A DNA stretch of 64,000 bases from Methylomarinovum tepidoasis (GCF_030294985.1 NZ_AP024718.1:1193001-1257000), one strand, 5' to 3'; positions 51,409-59,699 are shown, counted from the first letter of the stretch. A program made the numbers and translations. The notes: generated from the letters alone by a model not told the origin.

Positions 51409-52934
51409 AGCACGGCTTCCACGTCGAAGCCTCGGTTGGTGTCGATGGGGACGGCCCTGGCGCGCTCTTCCGCGTTCAGGGGCTGGTGGTGCTGCTGCTG
51501 GTAGGCCAGCACCTGAAGGTCGGCCTCCGAGGGATCGCGGCGCTGCCGCAGCCGCTGTTCGATCCGGGCCCGCAGCACGGTTTCGTCGGCCTGGAAGTCG
51601 AGCAGGCGCCAGGGAACGTGCAGGCGTTCGGCCAGCGCCTGAAACCACCGGCGGTATTCCCGCCTCAGGAACGTGGCATCCACGATCACCGGCCAGCCGG
51701 CCGCCAGAATCGTCTCCGCGTCGCGCAACAGCTTGGCATACGTGCGGCGGGTGAAATCGGCCTCGTAAATGCCGCGCTCCAGCCCGGCATCGGTACGGGC
51801 CCCGGCTGGGAGTCCCGCCAGGCGCTTGCGTTCCACGTCCGAGCGCAGGTGGATCGCCCCCAGACGGGTTGCTAGCCGTCGGCTGGCGTAGGACTTGCCG
51901 CTGCCGGAAAAACCGTGGGTGACGAGCAGCAGCGGGCGCCGGGACTGGCGGAAGTCCTCGGCCAGATCCAGGTAACGGGCGCATTCGTCCAGGGACCGTC
52001 GGTCCTTGGGGTGCTGGCGTGCGCTCAGCCAGGCGATCTTGGCCCGCACCATAGCCCGGTAGATCAGGTAGTAGCGCAGCAGGCGCACTCCGTCGTAGTC
52101 CCCGGTAAGGCTGAGCCAGTCGTTGAGGAACAGGAAGCCCAGGGGGCGGCGGCCGCGGGCGGCCAGGTCCATCACCGTGAAGGCGATCTCGCTGATGACG
52201 TCGATCCAGCGCAGCTGGGGATTGAATTCGATGCAGTCGAACGGCAGCGGCTCTCCCTGCCAGAGGACGATGTTTCCCAGGTGGAGATCGCCGTGGCATT
52301 CGCGCACCCAGCCGTCGCGCTTGCGCCGGGCCATGCAGGAGGCCAGCCGTTCGAACGCGGCTTCGGTCCAGCGGCGCAGCGCGTCCAGCCGGGTGGCGCG
52401 GGCGGGATCCAGGGCCCTGGCGTCGATGCTCTGGAAGTTTTGCAGGGCGGCGCTTTGGATCGTCTGCGGTTCGCCGTAGGGGTCGCCGGCGCTCGCCCGG
52501 GCGACGCTTTCGTGAAAGCGGGCGATGCGTGCGGCCAGGGTTTCGAGATGGCTTTCCCGCAGCCGGCCTTCTTCGGCCATGCGGCTGAGCAGATCGCGGT
52601 CGGCGAACTGGCGCATCTTCACCGCGTATTCCAGGGGCTCACCGTCCCCGTCCAGACGGGGGGCTTGCGGAGTGCCGGTGACCGTCACCACGGCCAGATA
52701 CAACTGCGGCGCCAGGCGGCGGTTGAGACGCAGTTCCTCGTGGCAGTAGAAGCGGCGCTTCTCCAGGGTGGAAAAGTCGAGAAAGCCAAAGTCCACCGGC
52801 TTTTTGAGTTTGTAGGCGTAGGGGCCGGTGAGGATGACCCAGGAGATGTGGGTTTCCCGGTAACGGAGATTCTCCGTCGGATGGGGATAGACCGCCGGAT
52901 TCAGCAGCGCCCGGATCAGCGGCGGCAGCGTCAT
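51378..52934 (-). CDS. APH-like phosphotransferase fused to AAA/zeta-type kinase domain
   Basis: A 518-residue two-domain protein starts at ATG 52934, overlapping the rnd stop (ATGA). Residues about 1-320 resemble aminoglycoside-phosphotransferase-like proteins, with RECHGDLHLGNIVLW as catalytic loop and FDCIEFNPQLRWIDV as the following motif. Residues about 335-518 form a P-loop kinase domain with THGFSGSGKSYASRRLA. This COG2187/COG0645-type fusion is common next to core genes. The substrate is not known, and antibiotic resistance should not be assumed. The last 31 bases overlap glrR on the other strand. Confidence 0.85.
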   Translation of the reverse strand: MTLPPLIRALLNPAVYPHPTENLRYRETHISWVILTGPYAYKLKKPVDFGFLDFSTLEKRRFYCHEELRLNRRLAPQLYLAVVTVTGTPQAPRLDGDGEPLEYAVKMRQFADRDLLSRMAEEGRLRESHLETLAARIARFHESVARASAGDPYGEPQTIQSAALQNFQSIDARALDPARATRLDALRRWTEAAFERLASCMARRKRDGWVRECHGDLHLGNIVLWQGEPLPFDCIEFNPQLRWIDVISEIAFTVMDLAARGRRPLGFLFLNDWLSLTGDYDGVRLLRYYLIYRAMVRAKIAWLSARQHPKDRRSLDECARYLDLAEDFRQSRRPLLLVTHGFSGSGKSYASRRLATRLGAIHLRSDVERKRLAGLPAGARTDAGLERGIYEADFTRRTYAKLLRDAETILAAGWPVIVDATFLRREYRRWFQALAERLHVPWRLLDFQADETVLRARIEQRLRQRRDPSEADLQVLAYQQQHHQPLNAEERARAVPIDTNRGFDVEAVLQYLNSRGSS

Positions 52935-54097
52935 GCGGCGGCCTCGTCCAGCACCGGCTCGCCGCCGACCACCCGCAGATGCCGCCGGCCCTCCAGAAAC
53001 GCGACCAGATCGTCGCCGATCAGCCGCCGGCGCCAGCCCTGGCACAGACGCGAGCCGGCCGGGTCGGCGAGGAATTTCTCCAGGTCCTTGCGGCTGGCCA
53101 GAGCGTTGGGATGGAGATTCTGGGCTTCGGCCCGAAGCCGCACCACGGCACTGAGCAGGTCGAGCAGAGCTTCCTGCCGGGGGGTGCGGGCGGGCGGCCG
53201 GGGCGGGGCCTTTTCCGGTGCATCGTTGCGGGCGGCGGCGACCTGGGCGCAGATGGCCTGCCCGTAGCGGGTGATGGCCTTGTCGCTGAGGCCGCGCAGC
53301 TGCTTTAGCTGCTGGGGATTTTGCGGCTGCAGGCGGGCGATGTGGCACAAAAGGTCGTCCTTGACCACCCAGCCGCGGGGGAGGTTCTCCCGCCGGGCGG
53401 TTTCCTCGCGCCAGGCCGCCAGGCGTTTGAGGGCCGCCAGTTGCCGTCCCTTGAGGCGGCGGGCACCCTTGATGCGGCGCCAGGCATCCTGCGGCGGGTT
53501 GCGGTAGGTTTCCGGCCGGGTCAGGCGCTCGAAATCCTCGCTCAGCCAGTCGAGCCGGCCGCTTTCCTCCAGGCGGCGGCGCAGTTCCAGATACAGGGGG
53601 ACCAGATAGCGGACGTCGTCGGCGGCGTAGTCGATCTGCTGCGGACTCAAAGGGCGGCGCCGCCAGTCGGTGCGGCTGTGGCCTTTCCCCAGGGTCACCC
53701 CCAGCAACTCCTCCACCAGTTGGGCGTAGCCGATCTGGTCGCCGTAGCCCAGCAACGGGGCGGCCAGCTGGGTGTCGAAGACGGGTGCGGGCAGGCGGCC
53801 GTGCAGGTGATGGAAGATTTCCAGGTCCTGGAAGCCGGCGTGGAAGACCTTGGTGGCATCCGATTCGTACAGCAGTTGCCAGAGCGGGTCGAGATCGGGC
53901 AGGCGGATGGGGTCGATGCAAGCCACCTGTTCGGCGGCGGCGATCTGCAGCAGGCAGAATTGCGGGTGATAGGTGGATTCGCGCAGGAACTCGGTGTCGA
54001 GGGCGAAAAAAGGGCTGTCTTCGAGTTGCTCGCAGAGCTGGCGCAGTTGCACGGGGGTGTCGACGTAGCGTACCGGGGCTTTGGATAGGGTGGTCAT
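52931..54097 (-). CDS. rnd: Ribonuclease D
   Basis: RNase D trims the 3' ends of tRNAs and other stable RNAs. ATG 54097 gives 388 residues (E. coli 375), with CCAGGAACCCC upstream providing the ribosome binding site. The DEDD exonuclease domain shows FFALDTEFLRESTY, the second Asp in the FHAGFQDLEIFHH stretch, and YAADDVRYLVPLY. An HRDC domain follows in the C-terminal half. Its stop overlaps the start of the APH/AAA gene, so the two are co-translated. Confidence 0.94.
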   Translation of the reverse strand: MTTLSKAPVRYVDTPVQLRQLCEQLEDSPFFALDTEFLRESTYHPQFCLLQIAAAEQVACIDPIRLPDLDPLWQLLYESDATKVFHAGFQDLEIFHHLHGRLPAPVFDTQLAAPLLGYGDQIGYAQLVEELLGVTLGKGHSRTDWRRRPLSPQQIDYAADDVRYLVPLYLELRRRLEESGRLDWLSEDFERLTRPETYRNPPQDAWRRIKGARRLKGRQLAALKRLAAWREETARRENLPRGWVVKDDLLCHIARLQPQNPQQLKQLRGLSDKAITRYGQAICAQVAAARNDAPEKAPPRPPARTPRQEALLDLLSAVVRLRAEAQNLHPNALASRKDLEKFLADPAGSRLCQGWRRRLIGDDLVAFLEGRRHLRVVGGEPVLDEAAA

Positions 54098-54205
54098 GGG
54101 GTTCCTGGGTGGGTTTCGATAAAGCACAGGCTGCGGCAAATATACCAAAAGACCGGGAAGGCGGTATCCTGTTGCCTTCGTTTCATAGACATGGGAGAAA
54201 AACCG

Positions 54206-54766
54206 ATGTTCAAACGCTTGCTTTTTCTGTTGTTTCTGCTTTCCGGCCTGGCCCAGGCGGCCGGGGACGCGCGCCTAGCGCAAAACATCACCGCCCTCGA
54301 GGCTTACGACAGGCTGATGAGCGGGGCCGGTTCGGTCTATCTTCTCGATGTGCGCAGTCCGGAGGAGTACCAGTTGGTGGGCCATCCGCCCATGGCCTAC
54401 AACATCCCCTTCGTCTTCCTGCGCGGAGGGCCCCATCGTAACTCCCATTTCGTCGAGGACGTGGCCGCTCGCTTCAAAAAAACCGACACCCTGCTCGTGA
54501 TTTGCCGCAGTGGCGGACGCAGCGCCCCGGCGGCCGATGCCTTGGTGCGGGCCGGTTTCAAACACGTCTACAACGTCCGCGACGGTTTCGAGGGCGCTGC
54601 CTTTACCGGCCGCACCCCGAAGGAGAAAACTTTGCTGCGGAAATACAGTCCCTTCTATGGCCGTCGGGGACGGGTGGAAGGCTGGCAGTACGATGGCCTT
54701 CCGTACACCTACGAATTGAAGGATGAACTGCTTTACCGCCCTTACGACGCCGCCAAACACCGCTGA
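54206..54766 (+). CDS. Periplasmic rhodanese-domain protein
   Basis: A 186-residue protein begins at ATG 54206 with GGGAGAAA upstream. It has a signal peptide (MFKRLLFLLFLLSGLAQA) and then a rhodanese fold. YLLDVRSPEEYQLVGHP carries the CH2A region, and the active-site loop is CRSGGRSAPAA. The Cys-Arg-x(4)-Arg loop is that of sulfurtransferases, so it probably handles a persulfide or binds a small anion in the periplasm. No second rhodanese domain is present. It lies just upstream of polA and divergent from rnd. Confidence 0.85.
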   Translation: MFKRLLFLLFLLSGLAQAAGDARLAQNITALEAYDRLMSGAGSVYLLDVRSPEEYQLVGHPPMAYNIPFVFLRGGPHRNSHFVEDVAARFKKTDTLLVICRSGGRSAPAADALVRAGFKHVYNVRDGFEGAAFTGRTPKEKTLLRKYSPFYGRRGRVEGWQYDGLPYTYELKDELLYRPYDAAKHR

Positions 54767-54805
54767 TCTTCAATATCGAAGACGCCGGCCCCATCCGGAA
54801 ACGCC

Positions 54806-57505
54806 ATGAGCCAAGACTGCAAACGCCTCGTCCTGGTGGACGGGTCCTCCTTCCTGTACCGGGCCTTCCACGCCCTGCCGCCCCTGAGCAACGCCCGCGG
54901 CGAGCCCACCGGCGCCATCTACGGGGTTGCCAACATGCTGCGCAAGCTGCTGCAGACCTACGACACCCCCTGGTTCGCGGTGGTGTTCGACGCTCCCGGC
55001 AAGACCTTCCGTAACGATCTGTTCGCTGCCTACAAGGCCCACCGTCCGCCGATGCCGGATGAACTCAAGGCCCAGCTGGAGCCCCTGAAGGAACTGATTC
55101 GGGTCCTGGGGATTCCGGTGGTGGAGATCGAGGGCGTCGAGGCCGATGACGTCATCGCCACCCTGGCGCGCCGGGCCGAGCGGGAGGGATTCGACGTGGT
55201 GGTGGCCACCAGCGACAAGGATCTGGCCCAGCTGGTGGACGACCACATCCTGCTCGACAACACGATGTCGGAAACTCGCCTCGACACGGTCGGGGTGATG
55301 GAAAAATTCGGCGTCCGCCCCGACCAGATCGCCGATTACCTGGCACTGGTGGGGGACGCTTCCGACAACGTCCCCGGGGTTCCCGGCATCGGCCCCAAGA
55401 CCGCGGCCAAGCTGCTGAGGCAGTATGGCTCCTTGGACGAGATCATCCCCCATGCCGACGAGATCAGGGGCAAGGTGGGGGAAAACCTGCGGGCCAACCT
55501 GGAGCAGCTGCGGCTGTCGCGGGATCTGGTCCGGGTTCACGACGACCTGCCCCTGGATCTGAACCCGGAAGATTTGAAACGGCGTCCAGCGGATACCGCC
55601 CGACTGATCGAGCTGCTCAAGCGCTTCGAATTCACCACCTGGCTGCGCCAGCTCGATCTGCCCACGACCCAGGGGGAATCGGCCCAGGATGGCGATCCTG
55701 CCGATTATCGGGCGGTGCTGGCCGAGGATCAGCTGCAGACCTGGCTCGAGCGCCTGGAGACCAGTCCGCTGTTCGCCTTCGACACCGAGACCACCGATCT
55801 CGCCTATCTCGACGCCCGGCTGGTGGGTCTGTCGTTCGCGGTGGAGGTGGGCGAGGCCGCCTACGTGCCGGTGGCCCACGACTATCCCGACGCCCCGGCG
55901 CAGCTGGAGCGTGAGGCCGTTCTGGAGAGACTGCGGCCGCTGCTGGAGTCGGAGGATCATCCCAAGGTGGGCCAGCATCTCAAGTACGACGCCCACGTGC
56001 TCGCCAATCACGGGATCGAACTGCGCGGCATCGCCCACGACACCATGCTTCAGTCCTATGTCCTCAATCCTACCGCCACCCGGCACGACCTCGATTCTCT
56101 GGCCCTGACCTATCTGGGAATCAAGACCGTCAGTTACGAGGCGGTGGCCGGCAAGGGCGCGAAGCAGGTGAGCTTCTCCCGGGTCGCCCTGGCGCAGGCG
56201 GCGCCCTATGCGGCCGAGGACGCCGACATCGCCCTGCGCCTGCACCAGGTGCTTTGGTCCAAACTGGAAGCCGAGCCCAAGCTCAAGCGCCTGTACCAGG
56301 AGATCGAGATGCCGTTGGTGCCGGTGCTGCTGCGCATGGAGCGCTGTGGGGTGCTGGTGGACCGGGACGAGCTGGCCCGTCTCAGCGCGGAGCTGGCCGA
56401 GCGCATGGCAAAAGTGGAGGAACAGGTCCATTGCCTTGCCGGGGAGGCGTTCAACCTGGACTCCCCCAAGCAGATCCAGCACATCCTCTACGACAAACTG
56501 GGCCTGCCGGTCCTGAAGAAGACGCCCAAGGGTCAGCCTTCCACCGCCGAGGAAGTGCTGCAGAAGCTGGCGGAAGATTTCGAGCTGCCGCGGCTGATCC
56601 TGGAATACCGCTCCCTGAGCAAGCTCAAAAGCACCTACACCGACAAGCTTCCCCGGCAGATCCATCCCCGCACCGGTCGGGTCCACACCTCCTATCACCA
56701 GGCGGTCACCGCCACCGGGCGGCTGTCTTCCTCGGATCCCAACCTGCAGAACATTCCCATTCGCACCGAGGCGGGGCGGCGTATCCGCCGTACCTTCATC
56801 GCGCCGCCGGGCTGCAAGCTGGTAGCGGCGGACTATTCCCAGATCGAGCTCAGGATCATGGCCCACCTGTCCGAAGACCCCAATCTCCTGGCGGCGTTCT
56901 CCGCCGGCGCCGACGTCCATCGGGTCACCGCCGCCGAAGTGTTCGGAGTGGCGCCGGAGGCAGTCACGGACGAACAACGCCGCCGCGCCAAGGCCATTAA
57001 CTTCGGTCTGATCTACGGCATGTCCGCCTTCGGTTTGGCCAAACAGCTGGGGATCGCGCGTGAAGAGGCGCAAAGCTACATCGACCGCTATTTCGAGCGT
57101 TATCCCGGCGTGCGCGATTACATGGAGCGCACCCGCTGTCAGGCCTACGAGCAGGGCTACGTGGAAACCCTGTTCGGTCGCCGCCTGTATCTGCCGGAGC
57201 TGCGGTCACGCAATCCCCAGCGCCGCCAGTACGCCGAGCGCACCGCCATCAACGCGCCGATGCAGGGCACCGCCGCCGACATCATCAAGCGGGCGATGAT
57301 CGCCGTGGACGTTTGGATCCGTGGCAGCGGGGCGCCGGTGAAGATGATCATGCAGGTGCATGACGAGCTGGTGTTCGAGGTTGCCGAGGAGTGGATCGAG
57401 GAAGCCTGCCGGGCGATCCGTGAGCGGATGGCGTCGGCGGCGGACCTGCAAGTGCCGTTGGTGGTGGATGTGGGCATCGGGGCTAACTGGGACGAGGCCC
57501 ATTGA
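54806..57505 (+). CDS. polA: DNA polymerase I
   Basis: Pol I fills gaps and removes RNA primers. The 899-residue protein has a 5'-3' flap nuclease domain in the first 300 residues (DGSSFLYRAFHAL, VEADDVIATL). A 3'-5' proofreading domain is intact, with FAFDTETTDL supplying the first DEDD acids. The polymerase domain contains DYSQIELRIMAHL (motif A), RRRAKAINFGLIYGMS (motif B) and MQVHDELVFEV (motif C). Length is 29 residues below E. coli. The palindrome and candidate small RNA lie just downstream. Confidence 0.98.
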   Translation: MSQDCKRLVLVDGSSFLYRAFHALPPLSNARGEPTGAIYGVANMLRKLLQTYDTPWFAVVFDAPGKTFRNDLFAAYKAHRPPMPDELKAQLEPLKELIRVLGIPVVEIEGVEADDVIATLARRAEREGFDVVVATSDKDLAQLVDDHILLDNTMSETRLDTVGVMEKFGVRPDQIADYLALVGDASDNVPGVPGIGPKTAAKLLRQYGSLDEIIPHADEIRGKVGENLRANLEQLRLSRDLVRVHDDLPLDLNPEDLKRRPADTARLIELLKRFEFTTWLRQLDLPTTQGESAQDGDPADYRAVLAEDQLQTWLERLETSPLFAFDTETTDLAYLDARLVGLSFAVEVGEAAYVPVAHDYPDAPAQLEREAVLERLRPLLESEDHPKVGQHLKYDAHVLANHGIELRGIAHDTMLQSYVLNPTATRHDLDSLALTYLGIKTVSYEAVAGKGAKQVSFSRVALAQAAPYAAEDADIALRLHQVLWSKLEAEPKLKRLYQEIEMPLVPVLLRMERCGVLVDRDELARLSAELAERMAKVEEQVHCLAGEAFNLDSPKQIQHILYDKLGLPVLKKTPKGQPSTAEEVLQKLAEDFELPRLILEYRSLSKLKSTYTDKLPRQIHPRTGRVHTSYHQAVTATGRLSSSDPNLQNIPIRTEAGRRIRRTFIAPPGCKLVAADYSQIELRIMAHLSEDPNLLAAFSAGADVHRVTAAEVFGVAPEAVTDEQRRRAKAINFGLIYGMSAFGLAKQLGIAREEAQSYIDRYFERYPGVRDYMERTRCQAYEQGYVETLFGRRLYLPELRSRNPQRRQYAERTAINAPMQGTAADIIKRAMIAVDVWIRGSGAPVKMIMQVHDELVFEVAEEWIEEACRAIRERMASAADLQVPLVVDVGIGANWDEAH

Positions 57506-57518
57506 GGGGGGGTGTGGG

Positions 57519-57624
57519 AAAGCGGCGGGTGACGGACTGAGGGGCGTACCCGGCCCGGATGGCCGGGTACCGAGCGCCCAGGGATGGGTTCACAGCGTCC
57601 CCGAAGGCCGTCACCCGCCGCTTT
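57519..57624 (+). repeat. Nested palindromic element downstream of polA
   Basis: AAAGCGGCGGGTGACGG (57519-57535) is perfectly complementary to 57608-57624, giving a 17-bp outer stem that encloses 72 bases. Inside, GTACCCGGCC (57546-57555) pairs perfectly with GGCCGGGTAC (57561-57570). GGGA/TCCC at 57581 and 57598 could close a third, weaker hairpin. TTTT follows the outer stem, so it might also act as a polA terminator. The design resembles dispersed palindromic repeats of gammaproteobacteria, but no second copy was seen in this window. Confidence 0.75.
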
Positions 57625-57644
57625 TCTGGGGTGAATTGGTCCGT

Positions 57645-57672
57645 GGAACTTTCGCCTTCGGGGTCAGTCTTA
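57645..57672 (+). promoter_or_regulatory. Sigma-E (RpoE/AlgU)-type promoter of the candidate small RNA
   Basis: GGAACTT (57645-57651), an exact extracytoplasmic-stress -35 motif, is followed after 16 bases by TCTTA (57668-57672), near the TCTGA/TCTAA -10. The predicted start is at 57678-57680, exactly at the base of the first hairpin. No sigma-70 alternative was seen. Confidence 0.5.
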
Positions 57673-57679
57673 GGAATAC

Positions 57680-57802
57680 GTGTCGGGAACGACGCCCAAC
57701 CTACTCATTTCCTCCCTTATGAGTAGCGAGCCGCTCCGGTTCCCCCAAGCCGGAGCCTGACTGACCCCGAAGCCTCTCCCCCTTGGCTTCGGGGTTTTTT
57801 TT
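57680..57802 (+). ncRNA. Candidate small RNA at the polA-engB locus with C-rich loops
   Basis: About 123 nt with four stem-loops. H1 at 57680-57695 has a 6-bp stem and a GGAA tetraloop. H2 has CTACTCAT (57701-57708) paired with ATGAGTAG (57719-57726) around a ten-base loop with CCTCCC. H3 has GCTCCGG (57733-57739) paired with CCGGAGC (57750-57756) around a loop with CCCCC. The terminator hairpin also has a CCCCC loop. Known RNAs at this locus are Spot 42 (enterics) and ErsA (Pseudomonas). C-rich loops are a hallmark of the Xanthomonas sX13 family. Function by pairing to Shine-Dalgarno regions is inference. It lies antisense to the 3' end of engB. Confidence 0.6.
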
Positions 57803-58402
57803 GTCTTCGGTTTCCAGCCAGCGGTCCAGCACCGCATGGGCCTCGTCCACCCCTAAGCGCTTGGGCGCGGAGAACAGTTGCACGCTCGGCTGGATCGGTG
57901 ATTCGGCCAAGGCCTTTTCCACCTGCAGCAACGTGCTTTTGGCCCTGCCGTACTTGAGTTTGTCCGCCTTGGTGAGCAGGATGTGCAGCGGCAGGTCGTA
58001 GTAGCCGCACCACGCGATCATGCGCCGATCGAACTCGGTGAGGGGATGGCGGATGTCCATCATCAGGAACACCCCCTTGAGGCACCGGCGCGAGCGTAGA
58101 TAGTCCTCCAGCGCTTGGCGCCAGCGTTGCTGCGTCTTGCCCGACACCTTGGCGTAGCCGTAGCCGGGAAGGTCCACCAGCCGCCGCTTTTCGTCGATCT
58201 CGAAGAACACTAGTTGCTGGGTCCGGCCCGGTGTCTTGCTGGTGCGGGCCAGGGACTTTTGGTGGGTGATGACGTTGAGGGCGCTGGACTTGCCCGCATT
58301 GGAACGGCCGGCGAAGGCGACTTCGAAGCCCGCATCGGGGACGTCGCGGGCGAAATCCAGGGTGCCGAGGAGAAAGCGGGCGCGGTGGTAAAGCGGATTC
58401 AT
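57701..58402 (-). CDS. engB: Ribosome-biogenesis GTPase EngB (YihA/YsxC)
   Basis: EngB is a GTPase needed for large-subunit maturation. The 233-residue protein has the P-loop GRSNAGKSS at about residues 32-40, [12 protein letters not shown] (G2/G3 region with [10 protein letters not shown]) and the G4 motif TKADKL. Conservation seems to stop near LDRWLE (residue 197). The last 35 or so residues (from [12 protein letters not shown] on) are encoded opposite the candidate small RNA and its terminator. E. coli YihA has 210 residues, so this tail is longer than usual. Confidence 0.95.
   Translation of the reverse strand: MNPLYHRARFLLGTLDFARDVPDAGFEVAFAGRSNAGKSSALNVITHQKSLARTSKTPGRTQQLVFFEIDEKRRLVDLPGYGYAKVSGKTQQRWRQALEDYLRSRRCLKGVFLMMDIRHPLTEFDRRMIAWCGYYDLPLHILLTKADKLKYGRAKSTLLQVEKALAESPIQPSVQLFSAPKRLGVDEAHAVLDRWLETEDKKNPEAKGERLRGQSGSGLGEPERLATHKGGNE
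57765..57802 (+). terminator. Intrinsic terminator of the candidate small RNA
   Basis: CCCCGAAGCC (57765-57774) and GGCTTCGGGG (57785-57794) form a perfect 10-bp stem around TCTCCCCCTT, followed by eight T. It points in the plus direction and lies inside the engB coding region, so it cannot serve engB, which is read on the other strand. Confidence 0.93.
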
Positions 58403-58459
58403 CAGATTTCAAGGACAAAATGGGTACAATAACCTGACAATACGAATCGGGAGGGAACG

Positions 58460-59062
58460 ATGCAATTTAGAACTATACTAACATTGATCGGAATCGTTGG
58501 TCTGACCGGCGCGGCGCTTCCAGGTGCCGCCCAGGTGTCGGCGGCCGCGAAGGAAAAAGCGGCCCAGTGCGCCGGTTGCCACGGCGAGGCCGGAAAGGGG
58601 GCGATGCCGGTATTTCCCAAGTTGGCAGGACAGAATTTCAAATATCTGAGCAACCAGTTGCGTCAGTTCAAGGACGGCACCCGGCAGGTGGCGGCGATGA
58701 ACGCCATCGCCGCCGCTTTGAGCGATGACGACATCGCCGAACTGAGCGCCTATTTCGCGGCGCAAAAACCCGAGCCGGAAGCAGGGGAGCCCGATCCGCA
58801 AGGGGAGCGGATCTACCGTTTCGGGATCGCGGAGAAAAAGGTTCCCGCCTGCAGCGCCTGCCACGGCCCGGAGGGACAGGGCAACGCGCCCGCCGGTTTC
58901 CCGCTGCTGAAGGGACAATTTGCCGCCTACACGGTCAAAGCATTGACCGATTACGCCAAGGGCGCACGTAGTGGCGAGAAAGCACCGATGCGCCAGATCG
59001 CCGCCCGCCTGACCGAGGATGAAATGAAAGCGGTGGCGGCCTACATCGCCACCTTGAAGTGA
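58460..59062 (+). CDS. Diheme cytochrome c4
   Basis: Cytochrome c4 is a periplasmic electron carrier, often to a terminal oxidase. The 200-residue protein has a signal peptide ending near AQVSA. Two CxxCH heme-attachment sites, C37-C40-H41 and C131-C134-H135, lie one in each of two homologous halves. Late Met residues are candidates for axial ligands (around M47/M80 and M177). A GGGAGGG ribosome binding site precedes ATG 58460. The engB-cytochrome c4-dsbA order is also seen in Pseudomonas. It is divergent from engB and 10 bases from dsbA. Confidence 0.94.
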   Translation: MQFRTILTLIGIVGLTGAALPGAAQVSAAAKEKAAQCAGCHGEAGKGAMPVFPKLAGQNFKYLSNQLRQFKDGTRQVAAMNAIAAALSDDDIAELSAYFAAQKPEPEAGEPDPQGERIYRFGIAEKKVPACSACHGPEGQGNAPAGFPLLKGQFAAYTVKALTDYAKGARSGEKAPMRQIAARLTEDEMKAVAAYIATLK

Positions 59063-59072
59063 AGGAGACGGA

Positions 59073-59699
59073 ATGAAAGCGATGCTTCGAATCTTGTTCG
59101 CCGGCTGGCTGTTGCTGGTGGCGTTGCCGGCCTTCGCCAAGCCGTATCTCGAGCTCGATCCCCCCAAGGCCACCGAGGACCCGGGCAGGGTGGAGGTGAT
59201 CGAATTTTTCTGGTACGGCTGTCCTCACTGTTACCGCTTTGACCCTTATCTCGAAGCCTGGCGCAAGAAACAGCCTGCCGACGTGGTGTTCAAGCGCCAG
59301 CCAGCGATCTTCGGTCCCCACTGGGCGCCGCAGGCCAGGGCCTATTTCACCGCCGAGGTCCTGGGGGTGGTGGACAAGATCCACAAGGATTTCTTCGACG
59401 CCATGCACAGGCAGAAAAAGCGCATGGCCGAGGAGGAAGAACTGGCGGAATTCTTCGCCGCCCACGGCGTGGACAAGGACACTTTCAAAAACACCTTCCA
59501 TTCCTTCATGGTGGACATGAAAATGCGCCAGGCCGAGGCCATGGCGCCCGAATACGGCATCACCGGAGTGCCGGCGCTGGTGGTCAACGGCAAATACCTG
59601 ATCACCGGCCGTACCGCCGGCGGCTTCGAGGACATGATCAAAGTGCTCGATCAGCTGGTGGCCCAGGAACGCCAGAAGCTGGCCACCGCCAAGCCCTGA
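59073..59699 (+). CDS. dsbA: Thiol:disulfide interchange protein DsbA
   Basis: DsbA introduces disulfide bonds into secreted proteins. The 208-residue product has a signal peptide ending FAKPY at about residue 22. The thioredoxin-like active site C50-P-H-C53 lies in FFWYGCPHCYRF, with the cis-Pro loop TGVPALVVNG. AAGGAGA precedes ATG 59073. Its stop overlaps the next gene by one base (TGATG), placing oxidative folding in one transcript with cytochrome c4. Confidence 0.95.
   Translation: MKAMLRILFAGWLLLVALPAFAKPYLELDPPKATEDPGRVEVIEFFWYGCPHCYRFDPYLEAWRKKQPADVVFKRQPAIFGPHWAPQARAYFTAEVLGVVDKIHKDFFDAMHRQKKRMAEEEELAEFFAAHGVDKDTFKNTFHSFMVDMKMRQAEAMAPEYGITGVPALVVNGKYLITGRTAGGFEDMIKVLDQLVAQERQKLATAKP

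Noticed and set aside
51378..52934. Reading the APH/AAA fusion as an aminoglycoside-resistance enzyme
   Set aside because: The APH-like fold is shared by many metabolic kinases, and the fusion with a P-loop domain next to rnd is a widespread housekeeping arrangement of unknown substrate.
57666..57704. A 12-codon minus-strand ORF with a good Shine-Dalgarno (GGGAGGAAATG) overlapping the engB stop
   Set aside because: The SD-like sequence is just the complement of the C-rich loop of hairpin H2, and the peptide is too short and featureless to support.
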